DNA of 11,023 nucleotides from Butyrivibrio sp. UBA3740. Lineage in GTDB: Bacteria; Bacillota; Clostridia; Lachnospirales; Lachnospiraceae. The notes beneath the pieces were generated by a model, which saw nothing but the letters and a program-made list of their open reading frames with translations, was not told the origin of the DNA and ran no database searches. This document shows, piece after piece, positions 1 through 7,474 of this stretch. The stretch covers positions 1 to 11,023 of the forward strand of contig DFGW01000085.1 of NCBI GenBank assembly GCA_002372465.1, given 5' to 3'. Each line of letters opens with the position of its first letter. Position 1 is the stretch's first letter. Made by a program: the position numbers and the translations under genes.

Positions 1-903
1 TTTGACGATGCCCAGACCGGAGTTAAGAAGATCTTCACAGATCCTGAGCTTGCAAAGCTTATGGACAGCAAGGGCTTCCAGTTCTCATCAGCTAACTCCA
101 TCAATATCGGAAGACTGGTTCCCCAGATTGTCTACTATGTTTATTCCTATGGAAAGCTTTTGAAGGAGGGCAGGATTGCTGAGGGCGACCCTATCAACGT
201 GGTTGTTCCTACAGGTAACTTCGGTAATATTCTGGCTGCATACTATGCCAAGAACATGGGCGTTCCTATTGGAAAGCTCATCTGTGCTTCCAACTCCAAC
301 AAGGTTCTGTTCGATTTCTTCCAGACAGGAGAATACGACAGGAACCGTGACTTCGTGCTTACAAGCTCACCTTCAATGGATATCCTTATTTCTTCAAACC
401 TTGAGAGACTTATCTATCACATTGCAGGGGACAGTGCTGAGGCAGATGCTGCTTACATGAAGGAACTTGCCGAGAATGGAAAGTATGAGATCACTGTTGC
501 CATGAGAGAAAAGCTTGCTGACTTCTTTGGAGGCTTTGCTACTGAGGAAGAGACCTTTGCCACCATCAGAGATCTGTTTGATAATTCAGGATACCTTATT
601 GACACACATACAGCAGTTGCTGCTTCTGTTTACGGCAAGTATAAGGCCCAGACCGGGGATGATACCGTTACGGTTATCGCTTCAACAGCAAGCCCCTACA
701 AGTTTACCAGAAGCGTTATGAACGCTCTTGGAAAGGGTGATGACAGTAAGGATGACTTCTCACTGGCTGATGAACTTTGCAAGGTTTCAGGCGTTCAGAT
801 TCCTGAGGCTGTTACATCTATCAGGAATGCGCAGATACGCCACAAGACTGTTGTAGACAAGACAGAAATGGAAAGTGCTGTTAAGAACTTTCTTGGAATC
901 TGA
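1..903 (+). CDS. thrC: Threonine synthase, C-terminal part (5' end outside window)
   Basis: PLP-dependent enzyme of threonine biosynthesis that converts O-phosphohomoserine to threonine and phosphate in the cytosol. The reading frame is open from base 1, so about 300 C-terminal residues are present. The N-terminal part, with the PLP-binding lysine, lies upstream of the window; full-length clostridial enzymes are roughly 490 residues. Visible family blocks are SANSINIGRLVPQIVYY, the glycine-rich cofactor phosphate-binding loop VPTGNFGNILAAYYAK, the block SSPSMDILISSNLERL, IDTHTAVAAS, and the C-terminal TASPYKF. The stop codon is TGA at 901-903. No intrinsic terminator is visible before the citrate synthase promoter region, so some read-through into the next gene is possible. 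Identification is firm from the motifs. Nothing looks broken apart from the truncation by the window edge. Confidence 0.96.
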   Translation, partial: FDDAQTGVKKIFTDPELAKLMDSKGFQFSSANSINIGRLVPQIVYYVYSYGKLLKEGRIAEGDPINVVVPTGNFGNILAAYYAKNMGVPIGKLICASNSNKVLFDFFQTGEYDRNRDFVLTSSPSMDILISSNLERLIYHIAGDSAEADAAYMKELAENGKYEITVAMREKLADFFGGFATEEETFATIRDLFDNSGYLIDTHTAVAASVYGKYKAQTGDDTVTVIASTASPYKFTRSVMNALGKGDDSKDDFSLADELCKVSGVQIPEAVTSIRNAQIRHKTVVDKTEMESAVKNFLGI

Positions 904-914
904 CAGGATAGTGG

Positions 915-943
915 TTCGTTTAAGCGCTTAATTGGGGTATAAT
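915..943 (+). promoter_or_regulatory. Putative sigma-A promoter of the citrate synthase gene
   Basis: A perfect TATAAT -10 box lies at 938-943. At 17-bp spacing the -35 position (915-920, TTCGTT) matches TTGACA poorly, so activity would rest on the -10 box or on an activator. Transcription would start near 950 and leave a leader of about 48 bases before the ATG at 998. A 12-bp palindrome fills the first part of the spacer (listed separately). Confidence 0.55.
920..931 (+). promoter_or_regulatory. 12-bp palindrome resembling a CcpA/LacI-family operator
   Basis: TTAAGCGCTTAA is a perfect inverted repeat lying between the putative -35 and -10 of the citrate synthase promoter. Its core TAAGCGCTTA is the core of the ideal catabolite-responsive element (TGTAAGCGCTTACA); only the outer TG/CA flanks differ. 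LacI/GalR-family regulators bind such sites with a central CG. Binding here would block RNA polymerase, so repression in good carbon supply is the simplest reading. The regulator itself is not in the window. Confidence 0.5.
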
Positions 944-997
944 TATATTTACGGGATAGCTCTTTTCCCATATTACTAATATCAATCGGAGGTGCGT

Positions 998-2368
998 ATG
1001 GATCTGGGTAAGGGTGTTTACTGCGAAATCACACCGGAAATTGTTGAACTTTCTAAGCTTTCAGAAGAAGCTGACCGTATTGAGAACGAGCTTTTTTACA
1101 AATATGATGTAAAGCGAGGTCTTCGTGACCTTAATGGTAAGGGTGTGCTTACAGGTCTTACCAGAATATCTGAGATCATTGCCAAGAAGGTGGTGGATGG
1201 AAAGGAAATCCCCGCTGATGGTGAGATCTATTTCAGAGGCTATGACGTTAAGGAACTGATAAGGGCAGCGGAGCATGAGGACAGATATGCCTTTGAGGAG
1301 TGTGCTTATCTGCTTTTGTTTGATAAGCTTCCCACTGGAAAGGAGCTCTTTGAGTTTGAAAAGCTTCTGGGCTTTTTCAGATCACTTCCCACAAGCTTTG
1401 TCCGTGATGTCATCATGAAGGCTCCAAGCCGTGATATGATGAACACTCTGGCAAGGAGTGTCCTTACGCTGTATTCCTATGACGATCTGGCTGATGATGT
1501 TTCACTTCCTAACGTACTTCGGCAGTCACTTCAGCTCATAAGCATGTTTCCACTGCTTTCTATCTATGGCTATCAGGCCTACAATCACTATCACGAGGGC
1601 AACAGCCTTGTGATCCATCCTCCGAGGGAGGAACTGTCAACTGCGGAGACTATTCTTTATCTGCTTCGCCCTGACAGCAAGTATACAGAGCTTGAGGCCA
1701 AGCTTTTAGATATCTGCCTTGTGCTTCACATGGAGCATGGCGGTGGTAACAATTCATCCTTCACAACTCACGTTGTAAGCTCCAGTATGACAGATACCTA
1801 TTCGGTTATTGCTGCAGCCATCGGATCTCTAAAGGGACCCAGGCACGGCGGAGCCAATATCAAGGTGGTCCACATGTTTGATGACATTGAAGAGAATGTC
1901 AAGGACTGGAAGGATGAGGACGAGGTAGGAGCCTATCTTGAGAAGATCCTCAACAAGGAGGCCTTCGACAAGCAGGGACTTATCTACGGAATCGGTCATG
2001 CCATCTATTCCAAGTCCGATCCAAGAGCTGTTATACTTAAGAACTTTGTTGAGCAGCTTGCAGCTGAGAAGGGAAGAGAGGATGAGCTGGCACTCTATGA
2101 ACTGGTAGAGAAATTGGCGCCACGCATCATCAGCGGAGAGAGAACCATGTATAAGGGCGTATCCGCCAATGTGGACTTCTACTCGGGCTTCGTTTACAGA
2201 ATGCTTGATCTTCCTGAGGAACTCTATCCGACAATCTTCGCAATGGCAAGGATCGTCGGCTGGTCAGCCCACAGAATGGAAGAGCTTACCAACAATGGCA
2301 AGATCATCCGTCCCGCCTACATGGCTATCGAACCACGTAAAGAGTATGTCCCTATGGACAAGAGATAA
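998..2368 (+). CDS. gltA: Citrate synthase (Si-type; citrate/2-methylcitrate synthase family)
   Basis: Condenses oxaloacetate and acetyl-CoA to citrate in the cytosol; in fermentative Clostridia this usually feeds the oxidative branch towards 2-oxoglutarate and glutamate. The product is 456 aa. The catalytic set is complete: His247 in MEHGGGNNSS, His283 in GPRHGGAN and Asp341 in GIGHAIYSKSDPRA, with spacing close to that of pig and E. coli enzymes (inferred by alignment of motifs). NVDFYSG follows near residue 393. The start chosen is ATG 998 because GGAGG (988-992) lies 5 bases upstream; a GTG at 992 in the same frame overlaps that ribosome-binding site. The protein is longer than the roughly 370-430 aa of common citrate synthases, with extra N-terminal residues seen in the Lachnospiraceae-type family. 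The sequence alone does not exclude 2-methylcitrate synthase activity, but no prp genes are nearby. Own promoter upstream and strong terminator downstream indicate a monocistronic unit. Confidence 0.93.
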   Translation: MDLGKGVYCEITPEIVELSKLSEEADRIENELFYKYDVKRGLRDLNGKGVLTGLTRISEIIAKKVVDGKEIPADGEIYFRGYDVKELIRAAEHEDRYAFEECAYLLLFDKLPTGKELFEFEKLLGFFRSLPTSFVRDVIMKAPSRDMMNTLARSVLTLYSYDDLADDVSLPNVLRQSLQLISMFPLLSIYGYQAYNHYHEGNSLVIHPPREELSTAETILYLLRPDSKYTELEAKLLDICLVLHMEHGGGNNSSFTTHVVSSSMTDTYSVIAAAIGSLKGPRHGGANIKVVHMFDDIEENVKDWKDEDEVGAYLEKILNKEAFDKQGLIYGIGHAIYSKSDPRAVILKNFVEQLAAEKGREDELALYELVEKLAPRIISGERTMYKGVSANVDFYSGFVYRMLDLPEELYPTIFAMARIVGWSAHRMEELTNNGKIIRPAYMAIEPRKEYVPMDKR

Positions 2369-2397
2369 AAATGTAATATCAACATGATTTTCAAGAG

Positions 2398-2428
2398 CCT
2401 TTCCCGCGTCTGCGGGGGAGGTTTTTTT
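2398..2428 (+). terminator. Rho-independent terminator after citrate synthase
   Basis: The arms CCTTTCCCGC (2398-2407) and GCGGGGGAGG (2412-2421) form a 10-bp stem with two G-U wobbles and a four-base GTCT loop, followed by seven Ts (2422-2428). It lies 30 bases after the stop and separates the housekeeping pair from the accessory cassette downstream. Confidence 0.92.
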
Positions 2429-2545
2429 GTCGGCAGTCCGGCATCGGGAAGCAAGACAAATTTCAGAATAAAATTTATCGTATTTTTATAGAATATCTAT
2501 CGACAAGGTTGGTAAAATATATGTGTGATGGAGATCTGTAGGAAT

Positions 2546-3400
2546 ATGAATATTTTGGCTTTGGATGAATATAATATTGATCGGTATGGGGAATTCGTTC
2601 CGGAAGATATAGCCCAGAACCTGGAAAGGTATTTTTTTCATGGACTTATAGCAGTTACTGATGAAGGACCTGTTGGAGGGATGATGTGGAAGGTCACTGA
2701 GTTGGCAGAGCATAAGGATATGGAGAAGGAGAGCTCCATCATCTGGCTAAGGATTGATGATCCAAATGCTGCAAAACCTCTTTTTGAATTCTATAAACTG
2801 TCAATTGACTGTGAAGAAGTGGTCAGATCTTCTTATACTCTTCCGGCAAGGAATTTCGAAGCAGGGAAGGAAGCTTTACTTGCTGCGGGATTTACCCTGG
2901 AACTTGCGGAAGGGAATCTTTTAAGGACCACTCTTTCTGAAATTTCTGCACTTCCCGTTTTCAAATCGATAAAACCTCAGGGGGATATTCAGCCTCTTAG
3001 CGAGCTGTCTGACAGTGCTTTTAATGTTGCAATAAGGCGCTTTGCAAATCACGGCTGCAGAGGAACCTATGAGGATCTTGAGTACCTTCCCAGGAAATAT
3101 TTTGATAACTATGTATCCTGCTATTGCCAGATGGATGACATGATAAACGGAATTCTTCTTTTCCATGAGAACCTTTCAGGTTCTCTTCAGATCGTTCTCA
3201 TGGGCGCCATCGGTGATGAAGCCCAGAGGATAATCCCACAGATGCTGAGCCATGCTATTATAAGCGCAAAGCCCCTCTATAAGCCGGGCACCCAGGTCTG
3301 TATAAACAGGCATAACTACATGTCCCTTGCTCTTTCCGAGAGATTGTTCCCCTGCGGATTTGGAGCACCTGTCTACACCGGAAGCAGGCAGGAAGTGTAA
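2546..3400 (+). CDS. Putative tandem GNAT-like acetyltransferase-fold protein
   Basis: I do not recognise a characterised family member. The 284-aa product appears to have two similar halves, each ending in a block typical of GNAT N-acetyltransferases. The first half has GLIAVTDEGPVGGMMWKV (the 'own-action, own-gain' strand pair of GNATs) and later EALLAAGFTLE. The second half has YVSCYCQMDDMINGILLFHE and ends INRHNYMSLALSERLFPCGFG, like the C-terminal 'N..a..lye.lGF' of GNATs. A clear acetyl-CoA pyrophosphate loop (R/QxxGxG/A) is not visible in either half, so catalysis is uncertain. No signal peptide or membrane segment is seen. The start is ambiguous: ATG 2546 gives a natural MNILALDEYNI start but its AGGA is only two bases away; ATG 2528 and GTG 2525 are in frame and have no good ribosome-binding site. 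It lies 59 bases before the large protease gene and may be co-transcribed with it. Confidence 0.5.
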   Translation: MNILALDEYNIDRYGEFVPEDIAQNLERYFFHGLIAVTDEGPVGGMMWKVTELAEHKDMEKESSIIWLRIDDPNAAKPLFEFYKLSIDCEEVVRSSYTLPARNFEAGKEALLAAGFTLELAEGNLLRTTLSEISALPVFKSIKPQGDIQPLSELSDSAFNVAIRRFANHGCRGTYEDLEYLPRKYFDNYVSCYCQMDDMINGILLFHENLSGSLQIVLMGAIGDEAQRIIPQMLSHAIISAKPLYKPGTQVCINRHNYMSLALSERLFPCGFGAPVYTGSRQEV

Positions 3401-3416
3401 TAATCCGGAAACTAAC

Positions 3417-3441
3417 CAACTATAGTTGTTATTCGTATAAA
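3417..3441 (+). promoter_or_regulatory. Palindrome and weak -10 box before the calpain gene
   Basis: CAACTATAGTTG (3417-3428) is a perfect 12-bp inverted repeat, and TATAAA (3436-3441) follows eight bases later as a possible -10 element. No good -35 is visible, and a start from this box would leave a leader of only about a dozen bases. The palindrome could be an operator, or the genes may simply be read from an upstream promoter. Confidence 0.25.
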
Positions 3442-3459
3442 TGTGAAAAGAGGGCAATT

Positions 3460-6400
3460 ATGTTAAAACACGAAGAGCTGGAACAAAAAAAGGCGCCGAT
3501 AAATGTCAACATTGAAGAGCAGAAATACGATCCCTATGCAATCAAGGAAGAAGATGTCAAGGAAAAGGAAAATGAAAATCCTAATATAAAAAATGATATC
3601 TCTGTTTCCGATGAGGACTTTGTCTATAAGTTTGACATAAGCAATGATAATGCCGTAAATGCGCAGATCATGGGCGCCAGCGCCCTGGTGCTGGGTGAAG
3701 AGAAAGCCTTAAAGAACGTATCGGAAAAAAGGCGTGAGGAATTTAAGAACAGCTTCCTGGACTGCCAGGTTGCCAGGACTATCCTTGATAATTCAAAGCG
3801 TTTAAAGGAAGAAGAATCCAAAGGGGAAGAAAGCGTAGCCGAGAAATCCCAAAGGCTTGAGAAGACCATGCTGGAAATTTGCGAGATGAAGCTGGAGGAC
3901 TTTACCTACACGAACAACAAGGATTTCCTGTCCAGAGATAACTTTGTTGAGTCCTATCAAAAGCTCCTTAAGGCAAAGAACGCCGACAATAAGCTGGATG
4001 AGCTCCTTAAGCTTTACGAGGATCATCCAAAGACCTGCAAAAGACCTCCGGAATTTTCTGAGGATGCTGTCATGGATCTTCGGGCCAAAATCTCGGTTCT
4101 CAAGGAGATGGAACAGGACTATTCGGAAATGCTGAATATTATGGCCTCTCCTTACTATGCCCTCTTAAGTGAGGGGGATCTGAAAGATGGCATGGAGGCA
4201 GTGGATACCAAAAAGCTTACAGACATGATCCGGGGTAAAAATGTTCCCAAGGCTTTTGTCAATTACATCCAGATGTTAAAGTCAAGGAAGACCAGGCAGG
4301 ACTATTCCGAGGGCGGAAGCTACTTCACCAAAAATACCGATCCCGAGGCAGTACTTAGATACTATCGAAGCAGGTATAAGGTCAACAGACCTGCGGCAGA
4401 GCTTGACAGCGCTATAACCGGTGTTATTTCTGATACAAAACTCTTCGGGGATGGCTATACCATGAAGACCATCAAGGAAGAGGCAAAAAAGCTGACAGCA
4501 CTTTTTAAGGCAAATAACAAGACTGACATTATCAGGCATTTTAATTATCTTTCCACACTGATGGAACAATACCTTTCAAACAGGAATGAGAATAGCGGAG
4601 TATACGCTGACAGACATAGAAAGGTCAGGACCTTACTAAACGTCATAAAGCTCCAGAAGGAGAAACTTTCCGTTGAAGATCCTGTGGCAGCCACAAAAGC
4701 CCTGGCTATCGAGAACAGACAAGCTCTGGAGGAGGCTAAAAAGGATCCAAAGGGCCGCAGGCTTGTAAAAGATATTGAAGATGCAATGGCTGAGTCGATG
4801 CCGGCGTCGAAGCATAAATTTGAAAAGCAGCAGGAGACTATTCTTGGGGCATACAGGGCTCTGATAAGGTACTATTCCCAAAAGACAACAGGTACCTGTA
4901 TTCGTGATGCTGCCAAGAAAAAGCGCCTTGATAATCTCTATAAGGTTAAGCAGCTTACTTTGGCAATGAACAGGATAGCAGGCTATTCCTTTAATAAGTT
5001 AAGACCTGATAAGAAGGTGATGAACTGGACTGATGAATTAAAGGAAACTATTATAATTGATCAGAAATTCATAGATGAGAATAAAGATGTAAAGTACATG
5101 CCTGCCAGTGATTACGGTGTTCAGTGGCAAGGTACTAAGTGGCTTGCAAACTACCTTGGGGGAAGTTCGCTTTTTATTACCGGGGTAAAGGCAAAGTTCA
5201 GGCCTGATGCCGGATCAGACGCTCAGGGAGAAAAGGCAGAACAGGATGTTTATCTTTTTGATAAATTTGAAGGTGAGACTCTGACAGATGCTTTAGAAAA
5301 GGCAAACAGCCTTAACCTCCCGCTTATGTATTCCGATGCTGCGCTACGGCAGCTTCAGACTATACAGCTTATAGATTTTATTCTGGGTCAGACAAAGAGA
5401 AGCCAGGACAGTTTTGTTGTGGACTACGGTGTCCAGAGCGTAGAGAACCAGGATTATATTGTCATAAGAGCTGTTGCGGTAAGAGACCATGACAATTGCC
5501 TTGGAGGTGAAAGCTTTGAAGAGATCAACAAGGAATATGAGGACGGTAAAGGGATCTCAACAAGGCAGATGATCAATGAAAATGGCTATACGAACCTGGT
5601 AAATTATGACTTTAAAATGGCTGATAAGATCATAGAACTGGATCCCAAGGAGATTATTGGAGTTTTTAAGAGGATGGGCCTTGAGGACAAAAAATGTGAC
5701 CTTTTGAAGGAGCGAATTGAAAAGCTGCAAAAGGCTCTTATTAAGGACAGCAAAGATGGAATGAGGGCCACCGTACAAGGATATGATAAGAAGGCAAGCA
5801 AAAGTGCCCAGCTAAAGGATTTGTGTGGTCAGCACAAAAGAAAGATGATCAGCGCACAGTCAAAGCATACATATATAGACAGTGCACTCATTCAGGATTC
5901 CGGAACTACGCATCTGGAAAAATACCTGAATAAGGATGCAGATTATGATCTGAACTCTACCTGGCCGATACTTGAGCGCATTGAATATATAAAATCAAGT
6001 CTGCCTATAGACAGGCAGGGCTTTGCTGGTGAAGCTCTCAGGGACGAGACAAAGAAAGTTCTTGATGCTATAGAAATATCAAATAATTCAAGCTTTTCGG
6101 CACAGAAGATAGGACTAACCAATAAAAGCTTTATTGAATACTGCGAAAAATGTGAACCAGAGAGATATAAAAAGCTTTACGAAAAAGCCATGGAGAAATA
6201 TGGGAATCAGAACCTGGAGGAAGCAGAGCTTAAAAGGAAATGCGACTCGGCGATTGAGAGAGGCCTTAAACTTAAGGAAAAAAGCCTTACCCAGTATCTG
6301 GTACGTCTTAAGGATCGCAACCAGGCAAATGCTCTGAAGCTGCTAAAAGACAGACTTGATCAGATTGAAAATATGCCGGAAAAGGGTGAATACGAGAAGG

Positions 6401-7440
6401 AAGAATATAACAGATTAAAGAAGTATTATGACAGGATGCTTCCAAAGTGTAAGGATGGAGAGCTGCAAATACCGCAGAAGGCTACTGTAGCCTATGCTGA
6501 GGATGCTAAGATGTCCCCAAATTACAAGTTTTATGATCAGAAGGATTATGCTCTTTTCCCGGAGCAGCCTTCAGTCAGGGATATTGCCCAGGGAGGTACA
6601 GGTAACTGCTACTTCCTGGCAACTATGGCATCTATTGTGGAAGCAGATCCTACTTTCTTCTACAGGCACATGAAGGATAACGGGGACGGCACGGTCACTG
6701 TTAAACTCTACCAGCCTTTTTCAGATAAGAGCGTGCCCTTATTTATCAAAGTTGATAAGACAAGCGTTTTCAGGGAAAAAGACGGAGCCCTTTCTGAAGT
6801 TGGTGCTAAGGGAAGCCTTTGGGTTCAGCTTTATGAGAAGGCCTTTGCTGTATCGGGACTGACAGGTAAATTTGAGGTCAAGGAAGGAGAGTATGATTCC
6901 ATCAGTGCCAACATTTCTACCCGCGCCTTCAGATGGATTACCGGGAAAGAAGGAACGGATCTGATCTGTATTGACAACAAAAAAACATGGAAGGATAAGA
7001 ATATTTTCAACTCCAAGTTTAAGACAATTGATAAAGATGGAAAAACCGTTTTTTCTCCTGAGTACGATAAGTTTGTAAAGAGCTTTAAGAAAAAGCTCCA
7101 GGATGCCATTGAAGGTGGCGGGATAATTACTGCCGGTTCCTATGATGAACTTCTGGAATCCACAGGAGCCGGAAAAAATGCCGAAGCAACCAGGCGCGGT
7201 ATGGCAGCTCGCCATGCATACAGTGTTCTTGGACTTGAGAGCAGGGATGGAAAGGACTACGTAAGGGTTATGAATCCCTGGGGCTTAAGACCGGCTTACT
7301 TTACCAATGAACTTACGGGCAAGACTGTTATGGCTAAGGCTGACAGTGAAGAAATGCAGGGGTCATTTCTTATGGAAATGAACTCATTCGTAGAGCACAT
7401 GGATATAGTAAACTACTTTAATAAGTCAGACCTTAAGTGA
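3460..7440 (+). CDS. Large calpain-family (C2) cysteine protease with helical and kinase-like regions
   Basis: A 1326-aa protein with ATG at 3460 and AAGAGGG (3448-3454) five bases upstream. The C-terminal 300 residues form a calpain catalytic domain: oxyanion-hole Gln1044 and Cys1050 in QGGTGNCYFLA, the block SLWVQLYEKAFA near 1119-1130, His1252 in AARHAYSVLGL, and Asn1272 in VMNPWG. The six-residue Gln-Cys spacing and the NPW after the Asn fit calpain. It should therefore cleave proteins by limited proteolysis. Residues about 1-520 are charged, mostly helical and rich in Lys/Glu, with no signal peptide or membrane segment. Residues about 548-690 resemble a degenerate kinase fold (see findings). 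Residues about 770-1020 are again helical. I see no penta-EF hand or C2-like domain, so calcium dependence cannot be assumed. Bacterial calpain-like proteins are sparse and poorly characterised; substrate and location are unknown. An acidic protein is encoded 34 bases downstream and may be its partner. Confidence 0.85.
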   Translation: MLKHEELEQKKAPINVNIEEQKYDPYAIKEEDVKEKENENPNIKNDISVSDEDFVYKFDISNDNAVNAQIMGASALVLGEEKALKNVSEKRREEFKNSFLDCQVARTILDNSKRLKEEESKGEESVAEKSQRLEKTMLEICEMKLEDFTYTNNKDFLSRDNFVESYQKLLKAKNADNKLDELLKLYEDHPKTCKRPPEFSEDAVMDLRAKISVLKEMEQDYSEMLNIMASPYYALLSEGDLKDGMEAVDTKKLTDMIRGKNVPKAFVNYIQMLKSRKTRQDYSEGGSYFTKNTDPEAVLRYYRSRYKVNRPAAELDSAITGVISDTKLFGDGYTMKTIKEEAKKLTALFKANNKTDIIRHFNYLSTLMEQYLSNRNENSGVYADRHRKVRTLLNVIKLQKEKLSVEDPVAATKALAIENRQALEEAKKDPKGRRLVKDIEDAMAESMPASKHKFEKQQETILGAYRALIRYYSQKTTGTCIRDAAKKKRLDNLYKVKQLTLAMNRIAGYSFNKLRPDKKVMNWTDELKETIIIDQKFIDENKDVKYMPASDYGVQWQGTKWLANYLGGSSLFITGVKAKFRPDAGSDAQGEKAEQDVYLFDKFEGETLTDALEKANSLNLPLMYSDAALRQLQTIQLIDFILGQTKRSQDSFVVDYGVQSVENQDYIVIRAVAVRDHDNCLGGESFEEINKEYEDGKGISTRQMINENGYTNLVNYDFKMADKIIELDPKEIIGVFKRMGLEDKKCDLLKERIEKLQKALIKDSKDGMRATVQGYDKKASKSAQLKDLCGQHKRKMISAQSKHTYIDSALIQDSGTTHLEKYLNKDADYDLNSTWPILERIEYIKSSLPIDRQGFAGEALRDETKKVLDAIEISNNSSFSAQKIGLTNKSFIEYCEKCEPERYKKLYEKAMEKYGNQNLEEAELKRKCDSAIERGLKLKEKSLTQYLVRLKDRNQANALKLLKDRLDQIENMPEKGEYEKEEYNRLKKYYDRMLPKCKDGELQIPQKATVAYAEDAKMSPNYKFYDQKDYALFPEQPSVRDIAQGGTGNCYFLATMASIVEADPTFFYRHMKDNGDGTVTVKLYQPFSDKSVPLFIKVDKTSVFREKDGALSEVGAKGSLWVQLYEKAFAVSGLTGKFEVKEGEYDSISANISTRAFRWITGKEGTDLICIDNKKTWKDKNIFNSKFKTIDKDGKTVFSPEYDKFVKSFKKKLQDAIEGGGIITAGSYDELLESTGAGKNAEATRRGMAARHAYSVLGLESRDGKDYVRVMNPWGLRPAYFTNELTGKTVMAKADSEEMQGSFLMEMNSFVEHMDIVNYFNKSDLK

Positions 7441-7474
7441 CCGGCCGGTCTATAGAGAAGAGGATGGAAAAAAG

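Noticed and set aside
992..997. GTG start two codons upstream of the citrate synthase ATG
   Set aside because: The GTG overlaps the GGAGG ribosome-binding site (988-992); ATG 998 has correct spacing.
2429..2545. Promoter for the GNAT-like gene in the AT-rich gap
   Set aside because: Several partial boxes (TAGAAT 2489-2494, TCGACA 2500-2505, TAAAAT near 2513) occur, but no pair has acceptable -35/-10 spacing, so none is called.
6739..7215. 158-codon open frame on the - strand inside the calpain gene
   Set aside because: It mirrors the coding strand of a clear catalytic domain, has no ribosome-binding site or family motif, and is explained by coding bias.
7441..7448. CCGGCCGG palindrome right after the calpain stop codon
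   Set aside because: Only eight bases, no T run and no promoter next to it; too short to call an operator or terminator.
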